NCBI RefSeq assembly: GCF_017591425.1
Contig: NW_024464918.1
Span: forward strand, 23,588,001 to 23,652,000
Length of the DNA stretch: 64,000 bases
Direction of reading: 5' to 3'
From: Ochotona curzoniae
Taxonomy: Eukaryota > Chordata > Mammalia > Lagomorpha > Ochotonidae
The notes below the pieces were generated by a model, which was given only the letters and a program-made list of their open reading frames with translations, was not told the origin of the DNA and did not search any database. Both the position numbers and the translations under genes were made by a program. This document shows, piece after piece, positions 12,381 to 23,400 of the stretch. Every line of letters begins with the position of its first letter. The first letter of the stretch is position 1.

Positions 12381-12434
12381 GTGTACCAAGATAAACTTAT
12401 TTTTAAATTCAATTTTCCATAAATTTTTTGAGAT
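12381..12434. repeat. Mariner-like MITE fragment
   Basis: aagataaacttatttttaaattcaattttccataaattttttgag is one half of the small element also seen at 7437 and 25392. Confidence 0.4.
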
Positions 12435-15400
12435 ATTTTTGATTAATAACAAACGCTTGGGGGCGATTTTCTTAGATGGTATCATGAGATAGTTGAATGC
12501 TTTGTGACAAGATACCGACCAGGGCTGTCTGATTTGGCTACAGTATTTGAATCAGTGAAATAATTTTCCTAAATGGTTCTCAACTCCTGTTCACACTCTG
12601 AACAAAGCAAAGTATCACCTGATGTGCATTTCCAGATTCCCAAAAAGTCTATCAAAGCTCACCTCTCCTTCTGAATAACTAGGGTGAACAAAGGTCAATG
12701 CTAGGTTCCCACACTGACAAGCAAGTGTTTCATCTAGGCCCAAGTCTGAACTGGAGGATACGCGTGTGTCACGGAGGACTGGCATTTGTGTTGTGGGATG
12801 CGCAGCATCCATGCCTGGGATGTTTGCACAGATCTCCGCGATGCCCTCTAGGGGGCACTAGCCACCTCATTAAAAACTTCACCAACAGCCACAGGTCTTG
12901 AAACATCGCCAGTGTGACTACAGACCTAAAACAAGCCAATCCTGAAATGACAGGTATTATTATTTTTTAATATATAAGGCAACATTTATGCAAAATACAG
13001 AATGAGTAGATATATGTATTTTCATACATTATGTCATGAATATTTTTCTTACATTGGATGACTTGGGGAAAAGATAAAATTGGGGTTATATTGTTTTAAG
13101 TAAATAGTATTCAAATTAATGTCCCCCGTTTCTTTTTTTTTTTAATATGGCTCTTGGAAAATTAAAAATTAGGTACATGGCTTACATTGTGTTCTGTTGG
13201 AGAGTGTTGGGATATCCTGGGTAGGAGAGCACTTTCTAACCTCTGAAAAGATCTCTTATGTTTAATGGGAATGTGGTGTAAGCTAGAAACCAGAGAGAAG
13301 TTAGAAAGAATTGGTCTCTTATTCTCTAGCAGGATTAACCTGGGACTCCAGTGCAGGACTCTTTGAGTAGAAGCATAAGACCAGATGATGATTCTTTTGT
13401 AATGAGACCCCCAGTTTTGGCCCGTGGGTCCTGGCGGGGCTGGCGTTTTTCCTACTGCACTCACCTGCTGCTGGGTCGTTTGGAAGTGCAGCTTGACTTT
13501 GAGACGTGGGAGTTCTGGCCCCGGAGACAAAGTCTCGTGCCAGCTCTGCTCAAGGCAACCCGGAAGAAGCCCTACAAAGGAGAAAGAAGATCTTCTCTCG
13601 CTGCTCGCTGGCTATGGACAGATAACGGCAGGTGGCTGAGGTTCAATGCCAAGCCCATGCTAGCGCCAGAGGTGCAGCTTAGAGGAATCAGAGGCAGCCT
13701 CCTAGCCACGCTCACTGTGTTCCTACGGCTATTATGGGTTTACAAGATGAGACTGGTCAGAATCTTTGTCCTATATTTAAGGAGCTAGCTGTTTTTGTCC
13801 CAGTAGAAGCTTTCATGGTCAGAAGCAGGAACTCGCGGGGAGACCTGGGTTAGAGGAAAGCCTTACGTTTCCCGGCTTTGAGGGGTCCAGGGTCTGTGAC
13901 CTCACTTGTTTGCACTCTCCTTTCCAGGTCTCGGGTCTGTGAAATGTCTCCCTTGTGGACAGGCACTGCTCAGCCAGCAGGGGCTGCTTTCCCCCACAAA
14001 GTGGTGACGGAACGGAGCTGGGAGAATGTTGAAGCCGCGTAGCATTTTTACAACATTTCCTAGCCAGTTTTCAGAATTCGGACCCTGTAAGACACTAATC
14101 ATTCTCACGTTTGGAGATTGACAAAGAACGAGTGCATCAGGGTTATATATAAAATACAAGCGTACATAATTGTCCTCCAAGCCCTGCTCACCTCAGTGTG
14201 AAGCGGCAGTTCCCAAACTCATTTTCATCAGAATATGCACCCCGTTACACTCTGCCAAGAAGTATCACCTCTGTGTATCCTACCCCAGGAAATGTTGTGT
14301 GAGCAAAGACCTTTCTAGTCGGAGCCCCTTGACCCCATCCTCAGGGTTGGCTGCCTGCCACGTGGCAGAAGACAAGGCAGGCACGCCCCGACTCCATGTC
14401 ACGCCTCCAACATCCATTGTGCAAATTTCATTCCTCGGGGAGCCAAGACAAGCTTGGCAAATAAAATGGAAAGGCGATGGTGAGTTACAGCCAGCCCTGG
14501 GGGCGTTGCCTCGGAAACCACTATTTTAGGTTGGTAGTGGGGTACAGGATAACAAAAACTCGTTGTTGTTTTTTTTTTTCATGATTTTTATAAAGTCCCG
14601 CGAACTCCTCCAGCTCTCTACAAATGACCAAAAATCAGTCACCTTCTGCAGTAACAATACTTCAAAGCCAAAGGCGGGAGTGGTGTTTACACCCACGTGT
14701 GTGCCTGCACAACTCGCTCTGTGAGGTAGGGGCAGAATGAAAGCAAATGCTTCACTTACAAGCCCTGCTCTGATGAGCAATGACAGATGTGGAAAGATTG
14801 CTAAAGGATAACGTTCATACTCAATTTACAACATTTGCACGTCTGCTTCATCAAGCTACATATCTAATATAATCTCTCAAATCCCCAAATACACATAAAA
14901 ATAAGGCCCAGCAAGTGACAGTAGACACAGGATAGGACAAGAGATTCAGGATACGGGAGGCTCTAAATCAGCGTGCATGGGAGCACACCCCGGTGTCTGA
15001 ACGTCCTTGTGAACGCGTGATTTCCCTCCAATTTCTACCATAAACATTTTGGATATGCAGAAGCAATCGGAGTAGTAGTGCAGTTAACAACTGTGAAGAA
15101 GGGTGAGCATCGTGCCACTGTTCACTTCATCTCCGTGCACCTGCATGTAAACGTGTGTGGAGCAGGGGGGTGGGGATGTACTTTTTCACAATCAATTTCA
15201 AGCATTCTGATGCTTTACCTTAAATATTTCAGTGTAGACCTGCCAGAAAAAGGACATTCTCTCACTGAAAATAGAACATTTTCTTGCATAGGAAATTGGC
15301 AACAATTCTCCACTTCCGTTTAACACCCAGTTTGTCCAGGAAGCATTCAGAACTCACACACCGCATGCAGTTATGTGTCTAGGCTCTTTGGGGTGTTTCT

Positions 15401-15570
15401 CACCAACCTCCGTTTTCATGGGTCACTCTTACGGCACAGCTCACTGTCTGCTAAACTATGATGTTTGAGTGATGAGTTTAAGCCAATCGCATTCAGAGTT
15501 CATATGAATGGGTGGTAATTTGGTTCTGTCATCTTAGCACTGGGTTGTTCATTGATTTAATCTTCTGTTG
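12435..15570. other. Unique intergenic DNA upstream of GRXCR2
   Basis: The longest SINE-free stretch left of GRXCR2 (3.1 kb). It is AT-rich at 12950-13160 and more GC-rich at 13390-13700. The frame at 13351-13788 has no recognisable domain and no flanking splice logic. It holds the second CTCF-like motif. Confidence 0.5.
12845..12859 (+). promoter_or_regulatory. Second candidate CTCF motif, same orientation
   Basis: cctctagggggcact also scores 14 of 15 against the CTCF core. It points the same way as the motif 704 bases to its left. Neither is inside a recognisable SINE. Confidence 0.45.
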
Positions 15571-15574
15571 TTAT

Positions 15575-15885
15575 TTTTTCAAAGATCTATTTCTTTTTAT
15601 TGCAGAGTCAGATATTCGGAGAAGAGGGGAGACAAAGATCTTCTGTCCGCTGATTCACTCCCCAAGTGGCCACAACTGCTGGAGATGAGCTGATCTGATG
15701 CCAGGAGCCAGAGGCCAGGAGCCTCTTCCAGGTCTCCTACGCAGGTGCAGATCCCAAGGCTTTGGGCTGTCCTCAACTGCTTTCCCAGGCCACAAGCAGG
15801 GAGCAGAATGGGAAGCGGGGCTGCTGGGATCCCAGCATGTGCAAAGTGAGGACTTTAGCCGCTACTCAGAGTGGAGCTGCAGTGG
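15575..15885 (-). repeat. C-repeat SINE
   Basis: tttcaaagatctatttctttttattg to ggactttagccgctactcagagtgg. The final head bases are lost. Confidence 0.8.
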
Positions 15886-16103
15886 CTCATGAAGGGCCAG
15901 AAGCTCCAGGGCTCAGGACTCCTGACCTCTTCTTGTTTTAAACAATGGAGTTCAGGTAACTGCATTGTGTTAGGATGCTAGGAGACAATCGCCTTGATAG
16001 ACGGATAGATCTATCCCCCTTCCATCAGCCACCCGTCTGGAATAGAGGGGGCAAATGGGGCAGCAGCCCTCAGTGTCGCTTTCCCTTCTGTAAAGCAGAG
16101 AGA

Positions 16104-16184
16104 ACGGGACAATCGTGGCACGGTGGGTGAAGCTGCTACCCAGACACTGGAATGCCATATTATGCAAGTTTGAATCATGGCTGC
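16104..16184 (+). repeat. C-repeat SINE, left part, interrupted
   Basis: The head and B-box region (tggcacggtgggtgaagctg...tttgaatcatggctgc) breaks off at 16184 and resumes after 16522. Confidence 0.7.
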
Positions 16185-16522
16185 TCCACTTTCGTTTTTT
16201 GCTCTTGTTTATTTGAAAAGCAGTTATTGAGAGAGGAGGAGAGACAGGGAGAGAATATGTTTTATCCAGTGACTCACCCCTAATTGGCTTTAAAGGTTAT
16301 GGCCAGGCCAGATCTGTGCCAGGCTAGAGCTTCTTCTGCGTCTCTCACATGGTACAAGGGCCCAAGCACTTGGACCATCTTCCATTACCTTCCCAGGTGC
16401 ATAAGCAGGTGGCTGGATCAGAAGTGGAGTGACCAGGACTTGAACTGGCACCCATTTGGGATGCTGGCGTCGTAGGTGCAGGCTTAGCTTGCTAAGCCAG
16501 AGTTGCAGTCTCATCCACTTTC
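16185..16522 (-). repeat. C-repeat SINE nested in another, with 9-bp target duplication
   Basis: Antisense copy of an older subfamily (ctcttgtttatttgaaaagcag...cttgctaagccagagttgcag), bounded by tccactttc at 16185-16193 and again at 16514-16522. Confidence 0.85.
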
Positions 16523-16715
16523 TGATTCACATTTCTGCTGATGTACATGAAAATGCAGTGGATGATGCCCCCAAGTGCTCGGACCACCTCATCCATGTGA
16601 GAGACCTCAATGAAGCTCCTGGCTCCTGACTTCAGCCTAGTCCAGTGCATGCCCGTTCTCTCTCTCTCTCGTGTGTCACTCTGTCTTTCAAATAAACATA
16701 TATATTTCTAAAGAT
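16523..16715 (+). repeat. C-repeat SINE, right part of the interrupted copy
   Basis: Continues the copy started at 16104: gcagtggatgatgcccccaagtgctcgg to tctttcaaataaacatat. Confidence 0.75.
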
Positions 16716-16734
16716 TATACTTTCTGGGAAGGGT

Positions 16735-16840
16735 TATTGTGAGCAGGAAGTAAGAAAATGCATATAACAGTATCTGAGACCTATTAAACTGGTGACAAGT
16801 TGATTGTTATTGTTAGCAGTGTGACACTGGGTATTTGATC
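16735..16840 (+). repeat. MIR 3' fragment
   Basis: gggttattgtgagcaggaagtaag...aacagtatctgagacc resembles the right end of MIR. Weak. Confidence 0.4.
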
Positions 16841-17049
16841 CCTGCTGCATTGGTACTTTTCTGCGTAAACCACTCACTCATCCTCAGGCTAACAGTTAAG
16901 TTTGGGGTGAAGGCATGATCTTAGGATTAGGAGGGGAACCAGTCTCGCCTGGCGATCCAGGCACCCCATAAACCCACCACCGCTACATTTTCATGAAGGT
17001 CAATGAATAGTTAACACACAGGTGTCAGTTACCGTAAGCTGATCACAGC

Positions 17050-17170
17050 GCGGCATCCACTTGAATTAATTATATGCAGGAGGACAGAACATAAGACACC
17101 TTTTTCTCAGAGCCCCACGTTTTCACTGGCTGCCCAGAAGCCTGGAAACCACAGGGCGAACTTCCCGCTG
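17050..17170 (+). promoter_or_regulatory. GRXCR2: Possible GRXCR2 proximal promoter / 5' UTR
   Basis: An AT-rich, TATA-like string (ttgaattaattatatgcag, 17061-17079) lies about 95 bases before the start codon. There is no CpG island, which fits a tissue-restricted gene. The transcription start is not visible, and an upstream non-coding exon is possible. Confidence 0.25.
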
Positions 17171-17494
17171 ATGGAGGACCCTGAGAAGAAGAGCGACGAC
17201 AAACCCCGGAAAGTACGATTTAAAATCTCCTCCTCCTACAGCGGTCGAGTGTTGAAGCAGGTCTTTGAGGACGGGCAGGAATTAGAGTCACCAAAGGAGG
17301 AATATCCTCACAGTTTTCTCCAGGAGTCCCTTGAACCCATGGATGGTGTGTACGGGTCTGGGGAAGCCCCCAAGCCCCAGATATACTCCCCTAAGCTGAC
17401 TGCTCAGAGGATCAGTGTGTTTAGAGAGGGCAGCGCCTACACTTTGGCGAGCAGCCAGCCTCTGTTCAACGATTACAAGGCGAATGACCATAAG
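17171..17494 (+). CDS. GRXCR2: GRXCR2 coding exon 1 (residues 1-108)
   Basis: The exon starts at ATG 17171, where the reading frame begins with the family's conserved MEDPEKK. It ends after ...NDYKANDHK at AAG 17492-17494, where the chain resumes with PPPIIDFGK in exon 2. The donor is AAG|gttggt, weaker than the gtatgt of exon 2. A second GT (gtacgt) lies 9 nt downstream in the same phase. Unspliced, the frame stays open to a stop at 17561-17563. The N-terminus reads MEDPEKKSDDKPRKV, apparently about four residues shorter than the human protein I remember. Confidence 0.95.
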
Positions 17495-20400
17495 GTTGGT
17501 ATTGTACGTGGCATGTCAGTTGAAGGGCAGGGTTCTTGCAGTGTGCTTAAAGGAGCACGTTAAGTGCTTCTGATTTGTACCTTGCTCACTCCCTGGTCCC
17601 ACCTGGAGACTAGGGTTGTAGGTGAGATCAATGTTATTAGAATAACGTGTCTGGGGCAAACATAGCACGGTTATTAATGACTCATTGGAAAGCGCAGTGA
17701 GCATGTATGTGATACTCCACTTCTGTGCAGGGTAATACATTGTCGCTGAATCTGGCAGGGCTTTCTTGGGATGGAAATTAAACAGAGGTGCAGTGGTTTG
17801 AAGATTACCAAACTGCTTTTAGAAAATTGTGTGGCCGTGGGTCATTTTGTTTTCCGAAGGAGCTGAGTGCTTGCAAATGCTGCCTTTACTGCAGACACTC
17901 AGCATGTAGTTGATCCATGCCTTTCCTGCCGCCGTCCCTGCTCCCCCACTGCCTCCTGCTACCTACTTTCTAAAATGTGTGTCTGTCTATTTTTTTTGCC
18001 GTTTCATAGCTCATTAGCATGAGCTCTGGATAATGGGTCTGTTGAGAAGAGATGGTGAAAAGTAAACCAGCTAGAGCTTACATTACCTAGGGAAGAAGTT
18101 CGAGTTAATAGCTCAATGGAAGCAGGTGTTTTATCTGTGAATTTCAGTTGCCTTCTCTAGTAATGTGTATAATCAAAAACCCTGACATGATGTTCTTTCA
18201 GGCTAGAAGAACTGGGAAAATGCCAGTGATTTCCAAAAATTCATGTGAGATGTGTAGAAACTCCCTGTCAATGAGAACATGACTACTTTTTAAACAAGAT
18301 TAAATACAATTATATAGTATGTACAGGTTATTAATGAATAGCACACCAGGGTATGCTCTCACTTTTAAAGTGTGAAAATCAGATAATTACCCTTGAATCA
18401 TTTTTATTATGTTTCCTAAGGTAGTAGGTAATACATTTATTGTAGGCAAATGTATTGGTATTGCTGGTGCTGGTAAAAATGTAATTGTGGCTGTATCCAT
18501 AAATGCAAGAGATAATATCAGTTTTTTTTTTAATATTCAGGGGAGCTGGGATGAACATCCCCTTATTGTGGAGTGATCTATGTTTTATAAAGCACTGTGA
18601 CTTGTTTTCTCTGTCTCTGCCTTCCACATTGGGTCTCTATTGTATCTTTGAGGAGGAAGGCAAAAGATAGCCTTTCTTTCTCTACTTCTTTTTCTTTCTT
18701 TCTTCTTTCTTTCTTTCTTTCTCTCTCTCTCTCTCCCTTCCTCCCTCCCTCCCTCTCTCTCTATTTCTATCTGTGTATCTTTTTATTGGAAAGGCAAATT
18801 TACAAAGAGAAGTGGAGACAGAAAGAAAGATCTGTCTACTTGTTCACTCTCCAAATGGTCACAGTGGCTGCAGCTGAGCCGATCTGATGCCAGGAGCCAG
18901 GAGCCTCTTCCAGGTCTCCCAAATAGGTGCAGGGTCCCAAGGCTTTGGCGTGTTCTTCGCTGCTTTTCCAGGCCACAAGTAGGGAGCTGGATGGAAAGTG
19001 GAGCATCTGGGACTCACTTCGGCACCCACAAGGGATGCTGACGCTGGCAGATAGAGGATTAGCCAGTTGAGCCAGCATGTTGGCCATAGTATAGCCATTT
19101 CTGCTTTGCAGATGAGAAAAATTGAGCACCATATTATTAAGGGACACATCCAGTTTTACAGCGACATAGGTGTGGACATGTTATAAGAATCCATGTCTTC
19201 CAACTCCCTGTGCCTTTTGCTTTATGGCATGTTTCTGCATAGAGAACAAAAGCATTACATAAAAGCAGTGGTAATAGTAACATCCACTGTGAACTGAGGG
19301 TTCAACTCCTAGGAGCTCAGCTCTATCTAGCACTAGCGGTATTTGTTGTTTCCCATTAAAAAGAATATTTCCATTTCATTTGAAAAGCAGAGAGATGGAG
19401 ACAGAGACCTTCCATCTGCTTGTTCATTCCCCACATGCTGCAACAGGTGGGGCTGGACCAGGCCAAAGTCAGGAGCCAGGATTTCAGTTCAGGTGTCCCA
19501 CATGACTGACAAGGGCCCAGGTACTTGGACAGTCATCCGCTGCCTGTCTCAGTGTGCTGGATCAGACGTGGAGCAGCTGAGACTCAAACTAGGCACTCCA
19601 ATATGGGTTGCGGTTATCTCAAGCAACAACATAACTGCTACAGCAAATACCTGCTCCAATATTTCTTTATATATTATTTGTAGGTTTAGAATTTACAGAG
19701 CTGGAGTTCTTTGGACAAAACGAGGATAGATGATTTTTGGACTGCTATACATCATGTGCTAAATACATTAATGGAAATGTTGATTTGATATGAATTTACC
19801 AAAAAATATACAGATTTCATGACAAGATGGTGCAGTTGGTTTGAATATGGCACTCCAGAGGCCTTGCTGAAATGTTGAGACCTGCTTGCCCCCAGCATTC
19901 TCATTTTCCTGTGGCACAATCAAGTGTCCCGTTCACTTGGTAACCTGAGCCAACCTCTGGGTGTGAATGGCCAAGATGGATTCTTATGGGGCCACCCATG
20001 GAAACAATTTGTCAGTGTGATTTTTATGGAAAAAAATCAAAGAAATGAGAGCTGGGATGCCACTAGTTTTTGTTTTGTTTGTTTTGTTTAAAGATATATT
20101 TTATTTTTATTGGAAAGGCGGATATACAGAGAGGAGAGATAGAGAAGATCTTCCATCTGTTGATTCACTCCCAAAGTGGCCGCAACGGCTGGAGCTGAGC
20201 CAATTTGAAGCCAGGAACCTCTTCCAGGTCTCCCAAGTGGGTGCAGGGTCCCAAGGCTTTGGGCCGTCCTCGACTGCTTTCCCAGGCAACAAGCAGGGAG
20301 CTGGATGGGAAAGCGGGGCTGCTGGAATTAAAACCGGCACCCACATTAGATCCTGGTGCATGCAAGGCGAGGATCTTAACCACTACACCATCGTGCTGGT

Positions 20401-23400
20401 CGCCACTAGTTTTCATTAGTGAGTCTAATAAAAAAGAAGAGGTCTGGCAAATTCTCACAATGAGACACCATCAGGTTAAGCGCAATGATTCAAAGCAAGG
20501 ACTCTGAATTGCAGCAGATTTTCATATATTTGTGTTCATGACAGCATCATTCACAGATGTCTATAAAGGTAGTAATGATACGAGTGTTCATTGCATGTGG
20601 AATGGGCAAACTCAATGGGATGCAGACTTATCACGGAATACTACTCAGACTTAAAAAGAAAGGACACTTTGACTCGTAATACACATGGATGAATCTTGAG
20701 GACATAATGTGGAACCAGCCAGTCACAGAAGGATAAGTGTGGTGTGAGTCCACGTGCATCATAGACTCATCACGTTGTGTCATATTGAGGCAGAAATAGG
20801 AAGCCTGTTGGCAGCAGGAGAGAAGGAAGAGTTATTGTTGAACAGATTCGGAGTTTCATTTAGGAAGACAGAGATCTGGAGACTGATGGTGGTGGTTACA
20901 CAGCCCTAGGGAGGCACGCAAAGCCACTAAACTCTATGCACTTGGAAGTGGCTACCATGGACAGTTTTTATGGCATGTGTCTTTTTCTATAATAATAGTA
21001 TGCTGGTTCAAAAGATAATCATACGGTGTGCATATTTTATCACAGTAACAATCATGATAACAATTTAAAAGGAAGGGCTCACTGTCCGTCAAACCAAATT
21101 TGATGTCCAGTTTGCCCACTTGCCGTGTGAAGCCAGGCAAGCTTCTTACTGTCACACAGCCCCAACATCATCATCTAGGAGATGAAGGCAACGGAAGTGT
21201 GTGCTTACGAGGGTTCATGTGGCGATTCCAGAACATAACCATAGGAAGCATTTACCATAGTGCCTAGCACATCATATATGTTCAGTAAATGTTTTCCCAC
21301 TATTGTAATAAGGAGAAGGTTCTTACAAAGAAATGCTGAGTTTTTCAATAGCTCTAAGAGAAAATAGCTCTAAATAATTAAAACCTTTTGAGGAATTAAA
21401 ACCAACTGAAGTTGATAAAGTCCACCAAAAAATGGAAAAAAGATGTCATGTTTGCTGTGAACATCCATTTCATATGTATTATATAATTTCATTTTCATAA
21501 TATTGTAAAGGAGCTTTACAAATTGGGAGAAAATGTTCTAAGGGTTAAATAATGTGAACATCTCTTGCTGTGGTCAAATAATATCTGAACAAAATTTCAC
21601 CTCATGTGTGGCTGTCCCCAGAACCCATTACGTTTCTATTTGCAGCAGGGCCATCCTTCATTGAAACACAGGACGCTGGAAAGCTTTAAGGGTGCCTAAG
21701 AAGCAATCTCTAGGCATGTTGCCACAGACACCCAGGCATCTGTGGGTGTTCAGTCACACAGGCCGCCATTCTGGGCACTGTGGAAGGAAACAAAACATCC
21801 TTGACTCCATCCTGGTCCTCTATAATGCAAGAGTGCATGTTCCTCCTAGGGAAATCGGGTGTAAGCAGATAACATGAACTTCAGTTACACCCAGAGAGTT
21901 TCCTTAGACACAAGGAAAATTTGGCTGTCAGGGTAGCTGAAACTTAAGCACACCTTAGATGCTTCGGGCCCCTGTATCTTGGGAACGCAGTATAAAATAG
22001 ATGGGCTATCCTCAGATGTCTCAGACACAGATTAGCTTAGATGGAGCTGATGCAGGTGCTCTCAGATTCTCGTAGTGTATTCAATGTTTGCTCTCAGAAA
22101 ACAAAACAACAGCTCGCCTGTGCAGACGAAAGAGCTTCCTAGTAACCGAGCCTCTTTGGCTATTAGTGGAAGTAGAAATGGGACCTTCCAAAGGTACCAC
22201 CATCCTTATCTTCCAGTGCTCAGAAACTGATAGTCCAGAGTGTGAAATTGGAATCTGGTGTACATAAAACAATAGGAAATGGAAGCTGCTACATGATCCA
22301 TCAGAGGGAGGGAGAGAAAACGGGGCTGGATAGGGAGCTCATGCCTTCAGAAGTGATTACTTAAAATACCATGAGTGTTTTTAAAAAAACAGATTGATTG
22401 ATTTGAAAGTCAGTTACACAGAGAAGAATAGACAGAGAAAGAGAGAGATCTTCCATCCACTGGCCCGTTCCCCAAACAGCTACAACAGCCGTATCTGGGG
22501 CAGGGTGAAGCTAGGAGCCAGGAGTTCATTCAGGTCTCCATTTGGGCCATCCTCCACTGCTTTCCCAGGCACATTATCAGGGAGCTGAATTGGAAGTGCT
22601 GGGACTCAAAAAGATGCTGGCATTGTGGGTGGTGATTAACCCACACAACAGCAGGCCACATGAGTGTTTTAAAGGAAGAAATCTGAATATTGAAGTTCTA
22701 CTGCAGCCAGATTTTGTCTGAATATGTAAGGATTCTAGATATGAGACTGCTTAATTATAGTACCTAAATAGTTTTTACTTGAATAGTTTTGTTAACAGAG
22801 CAGTCGCACCGAAACATTTAGTTCTGTAGCATTACTGGGTATGCCCCACTGAAGAACAGTTTTTAATAATAGTAACAGTGATAGTGCCACCATATGCATA
22901 TTATCTCCTACTCTGGAAAACCCTCTTTTATATATTTTTAAGATCTCAGAAGGTGATACAATTAATACAGGGATAAGACTGAAGCTAGTCACAGGAACAT
23001 TAAGCAGAAGAGTCGGGGCGAGGTCCTAGCCACCAGCTCTCATGTTATTGGATCTGAGGCTGTTAAGACTCACTGAAGGAAGGTTGGGATCCCAAGAGGT
23101 CATTCATGACAACATCAGTTCACAAGATTGTGTGGAATTGTTGCTGTGTTTTGGGACCTACCTTGTCTGGATGTTGACTACTTGGTGTCAGCCCATTTGC
23201 AGATGTGCAGCTGAGGTTCTGAAAGACACATGACTCCACGATGCTCTAGCGTCTCCCACTGTACAGATGGTAGAATTGGGGTCCATTGTGATTCCCCTCC
23301 AAGCCGACCTACCAATTGAATGGCCCCAATCCCATGTTTATTCTTCATTTTTCTAGCCCCCACCTATTATCGATTTTGGAAAAATAATCATCTACACAAA

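Noticed and set aside
13351..13788. 145-codon frame upstream of GRXCR2
   Set aside because: No known domain and no splice or promoter logic around it; surrounding frames are equally open.
1..17000. Search for SH3RF2 exons expected beyond GRXCR2
   Set aside because: No SH3 or RING coding sequence was recognisable on either strand. In human the gene lies tens of kb farther away.
20520..20990. Possible active LINE1
   Set aside because: Only the last few hundred bases of an old L1 are present, with no open reading frame and many differences.
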